DNA of 64,000 bases from Halostella limicola. Lineage in GTDB: Archaea > Halobacteriota > Halobacteria > Halobacteriales > Natronoarchaeaceae. The position numbers were made by a program, and so were the translations under genes. The DNA lies in assembly GCF_003675875.1 (NCBI RefSeq), contig NZ_RCDI01000001.1, forward strand, positions 310,001 to 374,000, written 5' to 3'. This document shows positions 51,492-59,981 of the stretch, piece by piece. The notes under the pieces are model-generated. The model saw nothing but the letters and a program-made list of their open reading frames with translations, was not told the DNA's origin and searched no databases. The stretch's first letter is position 1, and the number at the start of each line of letters is the position of its first letter.

Positions 51492-51949
51492 CCGGATCAC
51501 GCTTCTCCCTCCGTCGGGGGCCCGACCGACCGATCGCCGCCAGCGTCGATTTCGGATACTTCGTCCACTTCCCCCGGGTCCTCGCTAACGATTGGAGCTA
51601 TAATCACGATATATCCGTACGAACCTGAACTTTATAGTCTCTATCGTTGACGGTTGGTTATTTCCCCGACGGCAGACGCGACGATCGGACGGTATGGGAT
51701 CGGATATTGTGTCATTAAGGGATCTAACGACCAGTGCGGGGCAGTCGTTTCGGTCGCGCGGCGGCCGCGCGGAACCGGGTGGCGGCCGGCGCGGCCGTTC
51801 GGCGGTACGTCCCACGAACGGGCCGCTTCGCCGACATCCAGTTTGTGGCTATTCGTCACCTTAATGCCGAATTCTGTACTAGCTATTTTAGGAAAAAGCG
51901 TAAATACAATATGCACGACCACAACTAACGACGAAAGGTGATCTAACGA
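51492..51949. other. 458-base AT-rich divergent spacer between narK-like and nadE genes
   Basis: No supported gene. It holds the TATA-like CTATAAAG (minus strand, about 51629) for the transporter and the AT-rich TAAATA (near 51901) for nadE, plus a Shine-Dalgarno at 51934-51942. The middle (about 51730-51830) is GC-rich and may be a relic of coding DNA. Confidence 0.4.
51934..51942 (+). promoter_or_regulatory. Shine-Dalgarno site of nadE
   Basis: AAAGGTGAT, seven bases before the ATG at 51950, complementary to the 16S rRNA 3' end. Unusual here, where most genes appear leaderless, and it implies a leadered transcript. Confidence 0.55.
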
Positions 51950-52864
51950 ATGCTAACTGGAAACAGAACCCCGCTGGCTCGGCTGCGCGAGGGCGACGGG
52001 GACGGGTTCGTGACGTCGGGGTCCGAACTCGAACTCGTCCGCGAGGAGGTCGTCTCGTTCGTCGACGAGGCGGTCGCGAGCGCGAACCGGACGGGGGCCG
52101 TCGTGGCGATGAGCGGCGGGATCGACTCGACGCTGACGGCGGCGCTCGCCGTCGACGCGCTCGGCAGCGACCGCGTCCTCGGACTGGGACTGCCCTGTCG
52201 GAAACTCGACGAGCCCCACGCGACGGACGCGCGGACGCTGGCCGAGGGCCTCGGGATCGAGTACCGGGAGGTGAACCTGCGCCCGCTGCTCGACGCGTTC
52301 GAGGACAGCGTCGCCCCGGAGATAAGCACGAACGGCACGAAGCGAGCGATCGGAAACGTCGTCGCGCGGTTGCGGATGGCCTGTGCGTACTACGCCGCGA
52401 ACGCCCGCTCCCTGCTCGTGCTGGGGACGGCGAACCGCTCGGAGCTCCTGCTGGGGTACTTCACGAAGCACGGCGACGGGGCCGCCGACCTGTACCCGAT
52501 CGGCGACCTGTACAAGACGGAGGTCCGGGCGCTCGCACAGCGGGTCGGGGTCCCACGGCGCATCATCAACAAGGAGTCGACAGCGGGGCTCTGGGCCGGC
52601 CAGACCGACCGGGACGACCTCGGCGCGCCGTACGAGACGATCGACGCGCTCCTGACGCGGATCATCGACCGCGGCGAGCGCGTCCCGGCGGCGGCCGACG
52701 AGATCGGCGTCGACGAGGACACCGCCCGCGAGATAGCCGCCCGCTACGTCGACACGGTCCACAAGCGAAACGTCCCGCCGACGCCGGGACTCACGGAAGA
52801 TGGTGCCGGGAAGTCGGCCTACCCCCTGCATCTCCTCGGCTCGGGATCGACCGTCGATCCGTGA
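51950..52864 (+). CDS. nadE: NAD+ synthase (ammonia- or glutamine-dependent)
   Basis: 304 residues. The ATP pyrophosphatase P-loop is VVAMSGGIDST near residue 53, and the NAD-binding LLVLGTANRSELLLGYFTKHGDGAADL region is near 155-180. It lacks an N-terminal glutaminase domain, so it uses ammonia. It completes NAD from deamido-NAD. The C-terminus is about 30 residues longer than minimal forms (PLHLLGSGS). It is divergent from the NarK-type transporter; both relate to nitrogen and ammonia but a shared function is not shown. Confidence 0.9.
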   Translation: MLTGNRTPLARLREGDGDGFVTSGSELELVREEVVSFVDEAVASANRTGAVVAMSGGIDSTLTAALAVDALGSDRVLGLGLPCRKLDEPHATDARTLAEGLGIEYREVNLRPLLDAFEDSVAPEISTNGTKRAIGNVVARLRMACAYYAANARSLLVLGTANRSELLLGYFTKHGDGAADLYPIGDLYKTEVRALAQRVGVPRRIINKESTAGLWAGQTDRDDLGAPYETIDALLTRIIDRGERVPAAADEIGVDEDTAREIAARYVDTVHKRNVPPTPGLTEDGAGKSAYPLHLLGSGSTVDP

Positions 52865-52900
52865 CATCGGGCCGATCGGCGTCGGGCTCGACGAGCGGCG

Positions 52901-53968
52901 TCACACCGCGCCGAGCAGTCCCAGCAGCCCGAACAGCACGTCGCCGTAGGTGAGCGCGACGACGAGGCCGACGAACATCGGGACGAGAAACGGGATGCCC
53001 GGCGACACCCACACGTCGCGCTCCGTCGTCAGGCGGTCGAGCCCCTCCCGGAGGTCGCTCGCGCTCGCGCCGTACGCGCCGTCCACGTCGGTCAGGAAGG
53101 CGTCGGCCCCCCAGGGGTCGTCGAACGTCGGAGCGGCCGGGTCGTCGTCGGCGCTCTCGCGGCCGGGCGGCGACCCCCCGTCCGACGAGCGACGCCCGTC
53201 GACGTCCTCGACGACGGCGGGCGCCCCCGGCGACTCCGCGGTCACGGCCCCGTCCGTCGGGGGGTTCGGCTCGTCGGGCAGCGTGGCGGGGTCCCGGAGC
53301 GCGTCGGCGTTCGCCCGCAGCGTTTCGAGGTCGACCCCGCGCCAGCGCAGGTACATGCGGAGCGCGTCCAGGTCGAGGCCGCCGCGGGTCGACCCGTCGG
53401 CCCCTTCGAGCAGCCGTCCGTGCGTCTCGGGGACGGCCTCGACGTGTACTGGCCGGCCGACGAACATGAGCGACGAGAACCGCCCGGCGACGGCGTTGCG
53501 AGCCGCAAGCAGCAGCGGCGCGGCGAGGCCGAAAAGCACGGTGTTCGTCAGCACCGTGAAGGAGAACACGCCGACGTTCGTCGGCTGGAGCGGGAGCGCC
53601 GCGTTCGGCAGGAAGTAGACGGGGTAGGCGGGAAAGAGCAGGGCGATGACCATCAGCGCCTTCGCGTCCGCGCCGCCGAACCCGCCGGTCCGCCAGAACA
53701 GGTACGCGAGCGGGACGACGAGGCCGATACTCACCGCCGTCGGGACGAGGAAGCGCCGCCACGCGAACTCGCTCGCGGTCCAGGCCGTCCACGCGTCCTG
53801 GGCGAGTAGCGCGAGCGCAAGTGCCGTCAGCGGCGCCCAGGCGGCGTTTGGCACGCGCCGGGTCGCCACGTCGCGGTACGCCGCCCACGCGAAGACGGGG
53901 ACGGCGAGCAACCGCAGGAGGTCGACGGTCGACGTCTCCTCGACGAGCACGGTGACGGCTTCGAGCAC
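52901..53968 (-). CDS. Prepilin/preflagellin peptidase (A24, PibD/FlaK type)
   Basis: 355 residues from GTG at 53968; the longer start at 54130 is rejected because TTTATATC (53994-54003) lies about 28 bases upstream of the GTG. Polytopic membrane protein. The two catalytic Asp of this aspartyl protease are in YRDVATRRVPN (near residue 33) and GGFGGADAK (near 95). A large hydrophilic insertion (about 190-310, acidic and Pro/Ser-rich) interrupts the C-terminal helices, as in other haloarchaeal members. It cleaves leader peptides of archaellins and pilins. Stand-alone, no pilin neighbour. Confidence 0.85.
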   Translation of the reverse strand: MLEAVTVLVEETSTVDLLRLLAVPVFAWAAYRDVATRRVPNAAWAPLTALALALLAQDAWTAWTASEFAWRRFLVPTAVSIGLVVPLAYLFWRTGGFGGADAKALMVIALLFPAYPVYFLPNAALPLQPTNVGVFSFTVLTNTVLFGLAAPLLLAARNAVAGRFSSLMFVGRPVHVEAVPETHGRLLEGADGSTRGGLDLDALRMYLRWRGVDLETLRANADALRDPATLPDEPNPPTDGAVTAESPGAPAVVEDVDGRRSSDGGSPPGRESADDDPAAPTFDDPWGADAFLTDVDGAYGASASDLREGLDRLTTERDVWVSPGIPFLVPMFVGLVVALTYGDVLFGLLGLLGAV

Positions 53969-53993
53969 GTTCGGTATTCGGTGGCGTCGCCGT

Positions 53994-54003
53994 GATATAA
54001 ATT
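53994..54003 (-). promoter_or_regulatory. TATA box of the prepilin peptidase gene
   Basis: AATTTATATC on the minus strand, about 28 bases upstream of the GTG at 53968; this decides the start codon. Confidence 0.55.
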
Positions 54004-54145
54004 CCGTCTGGGACGGTGCCGGGCGGGACTCGCCCGGCGGCGTCGGGCCGTCCGCAACGGGGAAGTGCTCGACGCCGTCGGAAACGGTCTTGTAGTGTGT
54101 TATCTCACCACAATCATTTTCACCGATCACGCGCCACCCTCACGC

Positions 54146-54652
54146 ATGGCCGACAGCCTGCAGGACGCACAGGAACCGCTCAAGGAGCAGTACGAGGCGG
54201 ACCCCGACGAGGCGCGGATCACCCTCACCGCCACCGGCGAGGAGCAGGACGACCTCCGCGCGTGCAACGTGGACATCGGCCGCGCGGTCTACGAGGCGGA
54301 ACTCCACGAGGGGGCCGGCGGTCCCGGCCGCGGCGCGTGTTCGGGCGACCTCCTGCTCGGGGCGCTCGCCGCGTGCGCCCAGTTGACCGCGCAGGCCGTC
54401 GCCGACTCGTTCGGCATCGACGGCGACGTCGGCGTCGAGGTGGCGGGCGACCTCGACATCCGGGGAACGCTCGGCGTCGACGAGGACGCGCCGGTCGGCT
54501 TCGAGGACATCCGGCTGGAACTCGCCGTCGACGACGCGGACGTCGACGAGGAGACCCTCGCCTCGTTCCGGGACGTGGTGGAACGGTACTGCGTCGTGTA
54601 CCAGACGCTGGCGAACCCGCCCGAGATAGAGACGGCGGTGACCGGGGCCTGA
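54146..54652 (+). CDS. OsmC family protein
   Basis: 168 residues from ATG at 54146. The two redox Cys of OsmC/Ohr proteins are seen in CSGDLLLGALAACAQ (near 64-78) and YCVVYQTL (near 151). The first segment has two or three Cys, and one of them should pair as peroxidatic. Role: thiol-dependent reduction of organic hydroperoxides or handling of other electrophiles in the cytoplasm. Convergent with the CBS gene. Confidence 0.85.
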   Translation: MADSLQDAQEPLKEQYEADPDEARITLTATGEEQDDLRACNVDIGRAVYEAELHEGAGGPGRGACSGDLLLGALAACAQLTAQAVADSFGIDGDVGVEVAGDLDIRGTLGVDEDAPVGFEDIRLELAVDDADVDEETLASFRDVVERYCVVYQTLANPPEIETAVTGA

Positions 54653-54671
54653 CCCGGTCGCGCGTCCGACG

Positions 54672-55049
54672 CTACCGCGAGAGGTGGGCGGTGACGTCGG
54701 TGGAGGAGACCATCCCGACGTAGTCGTCCTCAACGACCGGCAGGTGTTTGATGCCGTAGTTGGTCATCATCGCGGCGACCTCCTCCATGTAGAGGTCCGG
54801 CGCGGCGGTCTCGACGTCGGTCGTCATCACGTCCGAGACCGTCAGCTTCGAGGTGTCCCGCCCCTCGGCGACCGCGCGGAGCACGTCCGTGCTGCTGACG
54901 ATCGACCGCGGCGTGGTGCGGACGACCAGCGCGCTGATCTCTTTGTCCTCCATCAGCTGTGCGGCTTCCATCACGGTCGCGTCCTCCGCGATCGTCTCGA
55001 GCGGCGTGGACATCACGTCCTCGACGGTGGTTCTGTCTGTGTCACTCAT
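54672..55049 (-). CDS. Two-CBS-domain protein
   Basis: 125 residues from ATG at 55049 (a longer start at 55193 adds 48 unrelated residues). Two CBS units: residues about 10-62 (VEDVMSTPLETIAEDATV) and 67-125 (VSDVMTTDVETAAPDL), each with the conserved SSTDVLRAV / SSTDVTAH strand-turn. CBS pairs bind adenosyl ligands (AMP, ATP, SAM) and regulate partner proteins. The start is preceded within one base by a perfect 8-bp inverted repeat (55051-55079), a likely operator. No partner domain is fused. Confidence 0.88.
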   Translation of the reverse strand: MSDTDRTTVEDVMSTPLETIAEDATVMEAAQLMEDKEISALVVRTTPRSIVSSTDVLRAVAEGRDTSKLTVSDVMTTDVETAAPDLYMEEVAAMMTNYGIKHLPVVEDDYVGMVSSTDVTAHLSR

Positions 55050-55050
55050 G

Positions 55051-55079
55051 ACCATACCAACGACTGCGGAGGGTATGGT
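55051..55079. promoter_or_regulatory. Inverted repeat ACCATACC-N13-GGTATGGT next to the CBS start
   Basis: Perfect 8-base arms (55051-55058 and 55072-55079), ending one base before the CBS ATG and reaching the expected TATA position. It is placed to block initiation if a protein binds it, or to form an mRNA hairpin. Confidence 0.45.
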
Positions 55080-55223
55080 GTTTTCCCCGCGGCGACGGGT
55101 TCGCAGGGACGCATCCCGTGACGCGACGGCCGGCACGACCGATCGAAATACCGAGGCTCGCGCTCTGATTATAAATCGTATGTGACGTGGCATCTCTCAG
55201 GTAGATCGTATTGCCGTCCTGCG

Positions 55224-55231
55224 ATTTTTAT
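55224..55231 (+). promoter_or_regulatory. TATA box of the DUF6517-like lipoprotein gene
   Basis: ATTTTTAT, about 30 bases before the ATG at 55258. Confidence 0.45.
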
Positions 55232-55257
55232 GTCCGAATCCGCTTGCTAGATTCGAT

Positions 55258-56076
55258 ATGAACCCCGATCTCAGCCGCCGTCGGATGCTCGCCTCGGCCG
55301 CCGCCCTCGGCACCGCCGCGCTCGCCGGTTGTTCGACCGACGCGATCGGCCGCGACGGCTCGGCCGACGAGACCGCGCCCGAACCGCGGCCGCCCGACGG
55401 GACGCTGGCCGAGGCGGGCTGGGAGCGCTTCAAAACCGCCCCCGTCGAGGAGGAAACGACCGCCGACGCGCCGCTCGGCCGAGAGGTCACGGTCACCGCA
55501 AGCGGTACCAACTACTACTACGAGGACGCTCGCCTCCGGCGACGCGTTCGAGAGCGAACCTTCGGCGCCGTCGACGAGCCGCTCCGCGTGTTCTTCGCCG
55601 GCAAGCTCGCGCTCGACCCGAACCTCCTCGGCGCGCCGTTCGACGTCGGCTCCGAGCGGGTGCTCGACGTCGTCCAGCGGCAGGCCGAGTCGTCGTACGA
55701 GCGCGAGCTCTCGGAGATGGGGCTCGAGGGGTTCTCGCTGGTCGAGGAGTCGACGCTCGACGTCGCGACCGGCGAGGAGGCGCGCCTGCGCCGCTACGAG
55801 TCGACGTACCCCTACGACGACTACGAGGTGCCGGTCACCGAGAACTCGACCCACACCGTCGAGGGGGGCGAACTGCGGTACGGGTCGCTGCTCGCGCTGT
55901 GGGAGCGTGACGACCGCGTGCTGGTCGCCGGCGGAAGCTACCCCGGGGAGAACTACGCCACGACGGAGCAGGTCGACGTGATGGCCGGTGTCACCGCCAC
56001 GGTCGACATCGACCTCGAACTCGCCCCGGACGAGTACCGTGCCGACCTCCGCGACCTCGTCGCCCGCGTCGAGTGA
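55258..56076 (+). CDS. Tat lipoprotein (DUF6517-like)
   Basis: 272 residues. The signal SRRRMLASAAALGTAALAGC has a twin-arginine motif and a lipobox, so the protein is exported folded and lipid-anchored at Cys25. The mature part is mainly beta, with aromatic-rich strands (TNYYYEDARL near 85, YESTYPYDDYEVP near 180) and no catalytic signature. This matches a haloarchaeal lipoprotein family of unknown function; the DUF6517 name is from memory and tentative. Alone in its direction, upstream of a wHTH regulator gene. Confidence 0.72.
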   Translation: MNPDLSRRRMLASAAALGTAALAGCSTDAIGRDGSADETAPEPRPPDGTLAEAGWERFKTAPVEEETTADAPLGREVTVTASGTNYYYEDARLRRRVRERTFGAVDEPLRVFFAGKLALDPNLLGAPFDVGSERVLDVVQRQAESSYERELSEMGLEGFSLVEESTLDVATGEEARLRRYESTYPYDDYEVPVTENSTHTVEGGELRYGSLLALWERDDRVLVAGGSYPGENYATTEQVDVMAGVTATVDIDLELAPDEYRADLRDLVARVE

Positions 56077-56239
56077 CTGCTCTCCCGCGGGACCGCCGTC
56101 GGTAGTGCCGCCCGTGCGGGTGCCTGACCGTCCCCGACGCGTTCGTCATTCGGAGAACTATCGCTGCCGCTTTCGTCGCTGGAAACGATTGCCGTCGCGA
56201 CGGTACCGAGTGCTGGGCGAGTCGGACACCCACCGCAGC

Positions 56240-56247
56240 GTTTTATT
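56240..56247 (+). promoter_or_regulatory. TATA box of the zinc-rich wHTH gene
   Basis: GTTTTATT, about 27 bases before the ATG at 56270, consistent with a leaderless mRNA. Confidence 0.5.
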
Positions 56248-56269
56248 CTGCGATGTGGTATTAGTTAAC

Positions 56270-57253
56270 ATGGAGGATCCGCGTCCGACTGGTTCACCGC
56301 TTGACGCGGCCGCTGACATCGCAGACTCTCACGTAGTCGACGCTTTCAAACTGCTGAGTAACGAGACGCGACTCGCCATCTTGCTGGCTCTCTGGGAGGA
56401 GTACGAACCGTTCGCCGACGGAAACACCGTGGCGTTCTCAGAGCTGTTAGACCGGGTGGAGTACGACACCTCCGGGAACTTCAGTTATCACCTCCAGAAG
56501 CTGGAGGGTCACTTCGTAGAGACGACGGCCGACGGGTACCGGTTGAAACAGGCGGGTCACAGGATCGTCCGAGCGATAATCGCAGGACGGGGCCTCGCGG
56601 ACGTTACTCTTCCGCCGACCGAGATCGACGCCGACTGCACGATGTGCGGCGAACCGCTTGCGATCGCCTACGAGAACGAGCACTTGTACACGGTCTGTAC
56701 CGGGTGTGGCGGGAAGTTTTCCGCCGGCGAAGAGAAGCCGTCGGGTACCGTCATGGGGTTCGCGTTCGATCCCGCGGGCCTGGCGCGCTCCTCCGCCGAG
56801 GAGATCTTCGCCGCATCGACGTTCCGGGCGATGCAGAAGTTCACGATGCAGATGGGCGGTCTCTGTCCCGACTGCTCGGGACCGGTCGATAGCTCGATCC
56901 ACGTCTGTGAAGACCACGACTCGGACGGGATCTGCACGAACTGCGGCCGGAGAGACGAGATCAAGGGGCGGTGGGTGTGTACCGTCTGCAAGAATTCCGG
57001 CCACGGCCCTCCGGGAGACAACCTCGTCCTGCACCCCCGCGTCGTGGCGTTCTACGCGGATCGCGGGGTCGATATCGGATACAACACGACCGATTTCGAG
57101 ACGATCGTCCGGACTCTCGAGCTGATGACGACACACGACCAAGAACTCGTCTCTACGGACCCGCTACGCGTTCGCGTCACGGTGCGGTACGGGGGTGACG
57201 AGCTGCGGCTGGTGATCGACGAGTCGATGGACGTCGTAGACGTCGAGGCCTGA
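56270..57253 (+). CDS. Winged-helix regulator with two zinc-ribbon-like modules (DUF7351-like)
   Basis: 327 residues from ATG at 56270. An ArsR-like winged helix lies at about 20-95 (FKLLSNETRLAILLALWEEY; SYHLQKLEGHF holds the recognition helix). A first Cys cluster follows (CTMCG near 124 and CTGCG near 143). A second has at least six Cys (CPDCSG, VCEDHD, CTNCG, CTVCK, about 205-245), and a C-terminal beta domain closes the protein. It should sense metal or redox state through the Cys modules and control transcription. The upstream half of the gene has slightly lower GC than neighbours. Monocistronic. Confidence 0.8.
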   Translation: MEDPRPTGSPLDAAADIADSHVVDAFKLLSNETRLAILLALWEEYEPFADGNTVAFSELLDRVEYDTSGNFSYHLQKLEGHFVETTADGYRLKQAGHRIVRAIIAGRGLADVTLPPTEIDADCTMCGEPLAIAYENEHLYTVCTGCGGKFSAGEEKPSGTVMGFAFDPAGLARSSAEEIFAASTFRAMQKFTMQMGGLCPDCSGPVDSSIHVCEDHDSDGICTNCGRRDEIKGRWVCTVCKNSGHGPPGDNLVLHPRVVAFYADRGVDIGYNTTDFETIVRTLELMTTHDQELVSTDPLRVRVTVRYGGDELRLVIDESMDVVDVEA

Positions 57254-57473
57254 CCGGTGCAGCCTGCCGCCTCCAGATCGTCCTCTGTTCGGTTCGGAAC
57301 GACGGAGAACGCACGAAAACGAGGCCACCGGTCCCTCAACTGGCTCACTATAATTTCGTATAGCTAACACTTATTCGCGGAGCCGTCCACAGTTCCACGC
57401 GTCCGTCGCAAACGCCCAGGGGGTGTGGATCTTCGACGAATAGTCGATGCGCGGCGGCGGGGGGATCATCGCC

Positions 57474-57770
57474 ATGCCAACGTACATCGCGTTCCACGAG
57501 CACAGGAAAGAGGGCGCCCAGAGTATCAAACAGCTGCCGGAACGGCTCGAACAGGCGAAAGAGATCGCGAACTCCATGGACTGCGACGTCGAGTACTACC
57601 TCACCAACGGCCGGTACGACTCGGTCGTCGTCGTCGATGCGCCCGACGAGCGGACTGCGAAGCAGTTAGCGCTCGGCGTCACGAGCGCCGGCACCGTGTC
57701 GACGGAGTTCCAGCGGGCATTTCGCGAATCTGAAGTCGAAGAGCTGACCGAAGGGGTCCCGGAGGCGTGA
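57474..57770 (+). CDS. GYD domain protein
   Basis: 98 residues from MPTYIAFHEH. A small alpha/beta protein with the GYD-type core: residues 17-33 (QSIKQLPERLEQAKEIA) form the helix and NGRYDSVVVVDAPDE holds the signature (GRYD here). It ends with an acidic helix. The family belongs to the dimeric alpha/beta-barrel group that binds small molecules, function unknown. The G-run GGCGGCGGGGGG upstream (57450-57463) may act as a ribosome-binding site, and 27 in-frame bases upstream offer an ATG at 57447 as a less likely start. Confidence 0.8.
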   Translation: MPTYIAFHEHRKEGAQSIKQLPERLEQAKEIANSMDCDVEYYLTNGRYDSVVVVDAPDERTAKQLALGVTSAGTVSTEFQRAFRESEVEELTEGVPEA

Positions 57771-57979
57771 GGTAGAGCCCTTCGTTTTCCGCTCCCGCTT
57801 CGTGACGGTGAGCGCCGCTCCGTTCACCGTGGCGTTTCGAGTGCCGGGAGCGGTAGCTTCGGAGCGCGACGCGAGCGCTCCTCCGAGGAGAGAGGAGTTC
57901 CTGCCGTTCACGTCGCTCCGGTCGAAAAATGTCTGTTGCTGGAACGGAGCCCGTGGACACCGCCTGTCCACGTCGCAGC

Positions 57980-58369
57980 TCAGATGACGCGGTTCTGCAG
58001 GTAGTCGAGGTGCTTCGCGTTGTAGACGATCTTGACCTCGTCGGCGTCCGGGGAGCCGATGCAGGTCAGGCGAACGCCCTTCTCCTCGACCTCCTCGTCG
58101 CTGAGGATCTGCTGCATGTCCATGTCGATCTCGCCCTCGAAGACGATGGCTGCGCAGTTCGCGCAGGCGCCTGCGCGGCACGAGAAGGGCCAGTCGTAGC
58201 CCTGGGCCTCGGCCGCTTCGAGGATGTACTCGCCCTCGTTCACGTCGAGGGTACCGTAGTCCTCGTCGTCGAGGCCGGCGTCGGCGGCCTGCTCGAAGAG
58301 ATCGTCGTCGTCCATGTCCCAGCCGTGGTCGTCCAGTACTTCGTAGTTGAGGTATTCTACCGTGGGCAT
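57980..58369 (-). CDS. fdx: Halophilic 2Fe-2S ferredoxin
   Basis: 129 residues from ATG at 58369, the size of Halobacterium ferredoxin. The N-terminal part (about 1-40) is the acidic extra domain of halophilic ferredoxins ([20 protein letters not shown]). The cluster ligands are in [11 protein letters not shown] (Cys near 63, 68, 71) and LTCIGSP (near 102), the plant-type pattern C-x4-C-x2-C-x(n)-C. It carries electrons for 2-oxoacid:ferredoxin oxidoreductases and similar enzymes. Monocistronic. Confidence 0.96.
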   Translation of the reverse strand: MPTVEYLNYEVLDDHGWDMDDDDLFEQAADAGLDDEDYGTLDVNEGEYILEAAEAQGYDWPFSCRAGACANCAAIVFEGEIDMDMQQILSDEEVEEKGVRLTCIGSPDADEVKIVYNAKHLDYLQNRVI

Positions 58370-58420
58370 CACTCCGTTGGTTCGACGCCCTAACTGTTAG
58401 AAGTTGCTGTTTTTCCCCGG

Positions 58421-58621
58421 TCAGACCGGCGCGAACTCGGAGAGCAGAACGGACAGAACCGCGGAGACAGACGGCGTTAGAACCCACAGCGTGATCGCGC
58501 GGCGGGTCGTCGCGGGCTCGAACGGGTCGCTCGCGGCGAATTCCCCTGGCTCCTCCCTGATGGAGGTCACCTCGTCGTCGGGCGTGAACTGGTCCGACGG
58601 GTCGATCCGGCCGCCCGTCAT
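58421..58621 (-). CDS. Small protein resembling the C-terminus of the adjacent PiT transporter
   Basis: 66 residues. DPFEPATTRRAITLWVLTP is similar to DLFEPATTARVIALQNVVP at the C-terminus of the phosphate transporter encoded immediately upstream, and both then have a hydrophobic helix ending in F-x-P/A residues. Only the last transmembrane helix is retained. It may be the remnant of a tandemly duplicated transporter or a co-evolved accessory subunit. Ten bases separate it from the transporter's stop. Its own ATG is plausible. Confidence 0.55.
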   Translation of the reverse strand: MTGGRIDPSDQFTPDDEVTSIREEPGEFAASDPFEPATTRRAITLWVLTPSVSAVLSVLLSEFAPV

Positions 58622-58631
58622 CTCGATGCCC

Positions 58632-59861
58632 CTATCCCGCCAGTCCGGGGACGAACTGGAAGACGAGGAAGGCGGCGATGGTCGCGATGGCGGGCACCAC
58701 GTTCTGGAGCGCGATCACCCGGGCGGTGGTCGCGGGCTCGAACAGGTCGGAGGCCTGCGGGATGTCGTCGGCCTCCTCGTCGCCGATCTTCGGGACCTCC
58801 TCCGTGCCGCCGTCGTCGCGCTCCGGCGTGGGGTTGCCGACCGTCGCCGCGCCGTCGTCGGCCGAGTCGGCGGCGAGCGCGCCGACCGAGATGCGCTCCG
58901 GGCCCTCGCCCCGCACCGTGTCGCGGACGGTCGCCGTCCGGGTCGCCCGCCCCCACCCGAGGCCGAGGATGCTCATCGTCGCCACGACGACGAAGCTCGC
59001 CGGGATGCCGAGCAGGGACAGCACCGTGATGAGCGTCGCGCTCACGACCTCGACCACCAGCGCCGCCAGAAGCGGGAGCTCGGTCAGGTCGTTGCCCATC
59101 GTGTCGAGCGTGCGGCGGGCGATGGTGACCGCGCCGACGCCGATGGCGCCGCCGCCGAGCAGGATGCCGGCGTTCATCGAGAGCGAGCCGTTACCGACGA
59201 GGGGGGCGACCGCGTTGGCGACGTTGCTCGCGCCGGCCGAGAACGCCATGTAACAGCCGATGACGATCACGAGCGCCGTCCCGACGAACTCCCGGAGCGT
59301 CGTGTTCGGCCCCAGCGAGGGCCGCGGAAAGGCGCCGGACCGGTCGAACGTGAGGAGGTTCCCCTCCGTCTGGGTCACCTCGAAGCGCCCCACCAGCGCC
59401 GGGTAGAAGTACCGGCCGATGACGCCGCTGACCCAGAAGGCGATCACCGGCGCGACGATCCACCAGGAGACGATCTCCAGCATCACCGCGGCGTCGAGCG
59501 TCCCCGTCGCGACGCCGAGACCGGCGATGGCGCCGACGGCCGTCATCGACGTCGACGCTGGCACGCCGACGACGTTCGAGAGGAACAGCGCGAACCCGAT
59601 GAAGAAAAGCACCGTGATGCTCACTTCCAGCGTGAACAGGCCCGACGGGACGATCTGCCCACCCATCGTCTCGACGACGTTGCGGCCGACGGTCCACCCG
59701 CCGAGCAGGGCGAACACGGCCATCAGCCCCCCGGCCGCGAGCTTCGAGACGACGCCGCTCCCGACCGCGGGACCGAACGCGACGCCGGTCGAGGAACCTC
59801 CGATGTTGAATCCGACGAAGACCGCGACGGCAAGACCGACGACTAGGAGAAGTTCTACCAT
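58632..59861 (-). CDS. pit: PiT family inorganic phosphate transporter
   Basis: 409 residues from ATG at 59861. Around ten transmembrane helices in two homologous halves. The PiT signature is seen as GASNVANAVAPLVG near residue 190 (second repeat), and the first as GFNIGGSSTGVAFGPAVG near 17-33. An acidic cytoplasmic loop (about 310-365, ending DLFEPATT) separates the last helices. It imports phosphate coupled to a cation gradient. TATA-like ATTTTAAT at 59884-59891 marks a leaderless start. Divergent from hisA. Confidence 0.88.
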   Translation of the reverse strand: MVELLLVVGLAVAVFVGFNIGGSSTGVAFGPAVGSGVVSKLAAGGLMAVFALLGGWTVGRNVVETMGGQIVPSGLFTLEVSITVLFFIGFALFLSNVVGVPASTSMTAVGAIAGLGVATGTLDAAVMLEIVSWWIVAPVIAFWVSGVIGRYFYPALVGRFEVTQTEGNLLTFDRSGAFPRPSLGPNTTLREFVGTALVIVIGCYMAFSAGASNVANAVAPLVGNGSLSMNAGILLGGGAIGVGAVTIARRTLDTMGNDLTELPLLAALVVEVVSATLITVLSLLGIPASFVVVATMSILGLGWGRATRTATVRDTVRGEGPERISVGALAADSADDGAATVGNPTPERDDGGTEEVPKIGDEEADDIPQASDLFEPATTARVIALQNVVPAIATIAAFLVFQFVPGLAG

Positions 59862-59883
59862 ACTGGAACGAACGCCGCCCCCG

Positions 59884-59891
59884 ATTAAAAT
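59884..59891 (-). promoter_or_regulatory. TATA box of the phosphate transporter gene
   Basis: ATTTTAAT on the minus strand, about 27 bases before the ATG at 59861. Confidence 0.5.
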
Positions 59892-59981
59892 GGCGTCGTC
59901 TCCGCCCCGGGCGCGCTCGACCGCGGCGCGACCCTCGCCGTCAACGGTGGCTTTACGCCGCCCGCTCCCCCGAGTTCGAGT

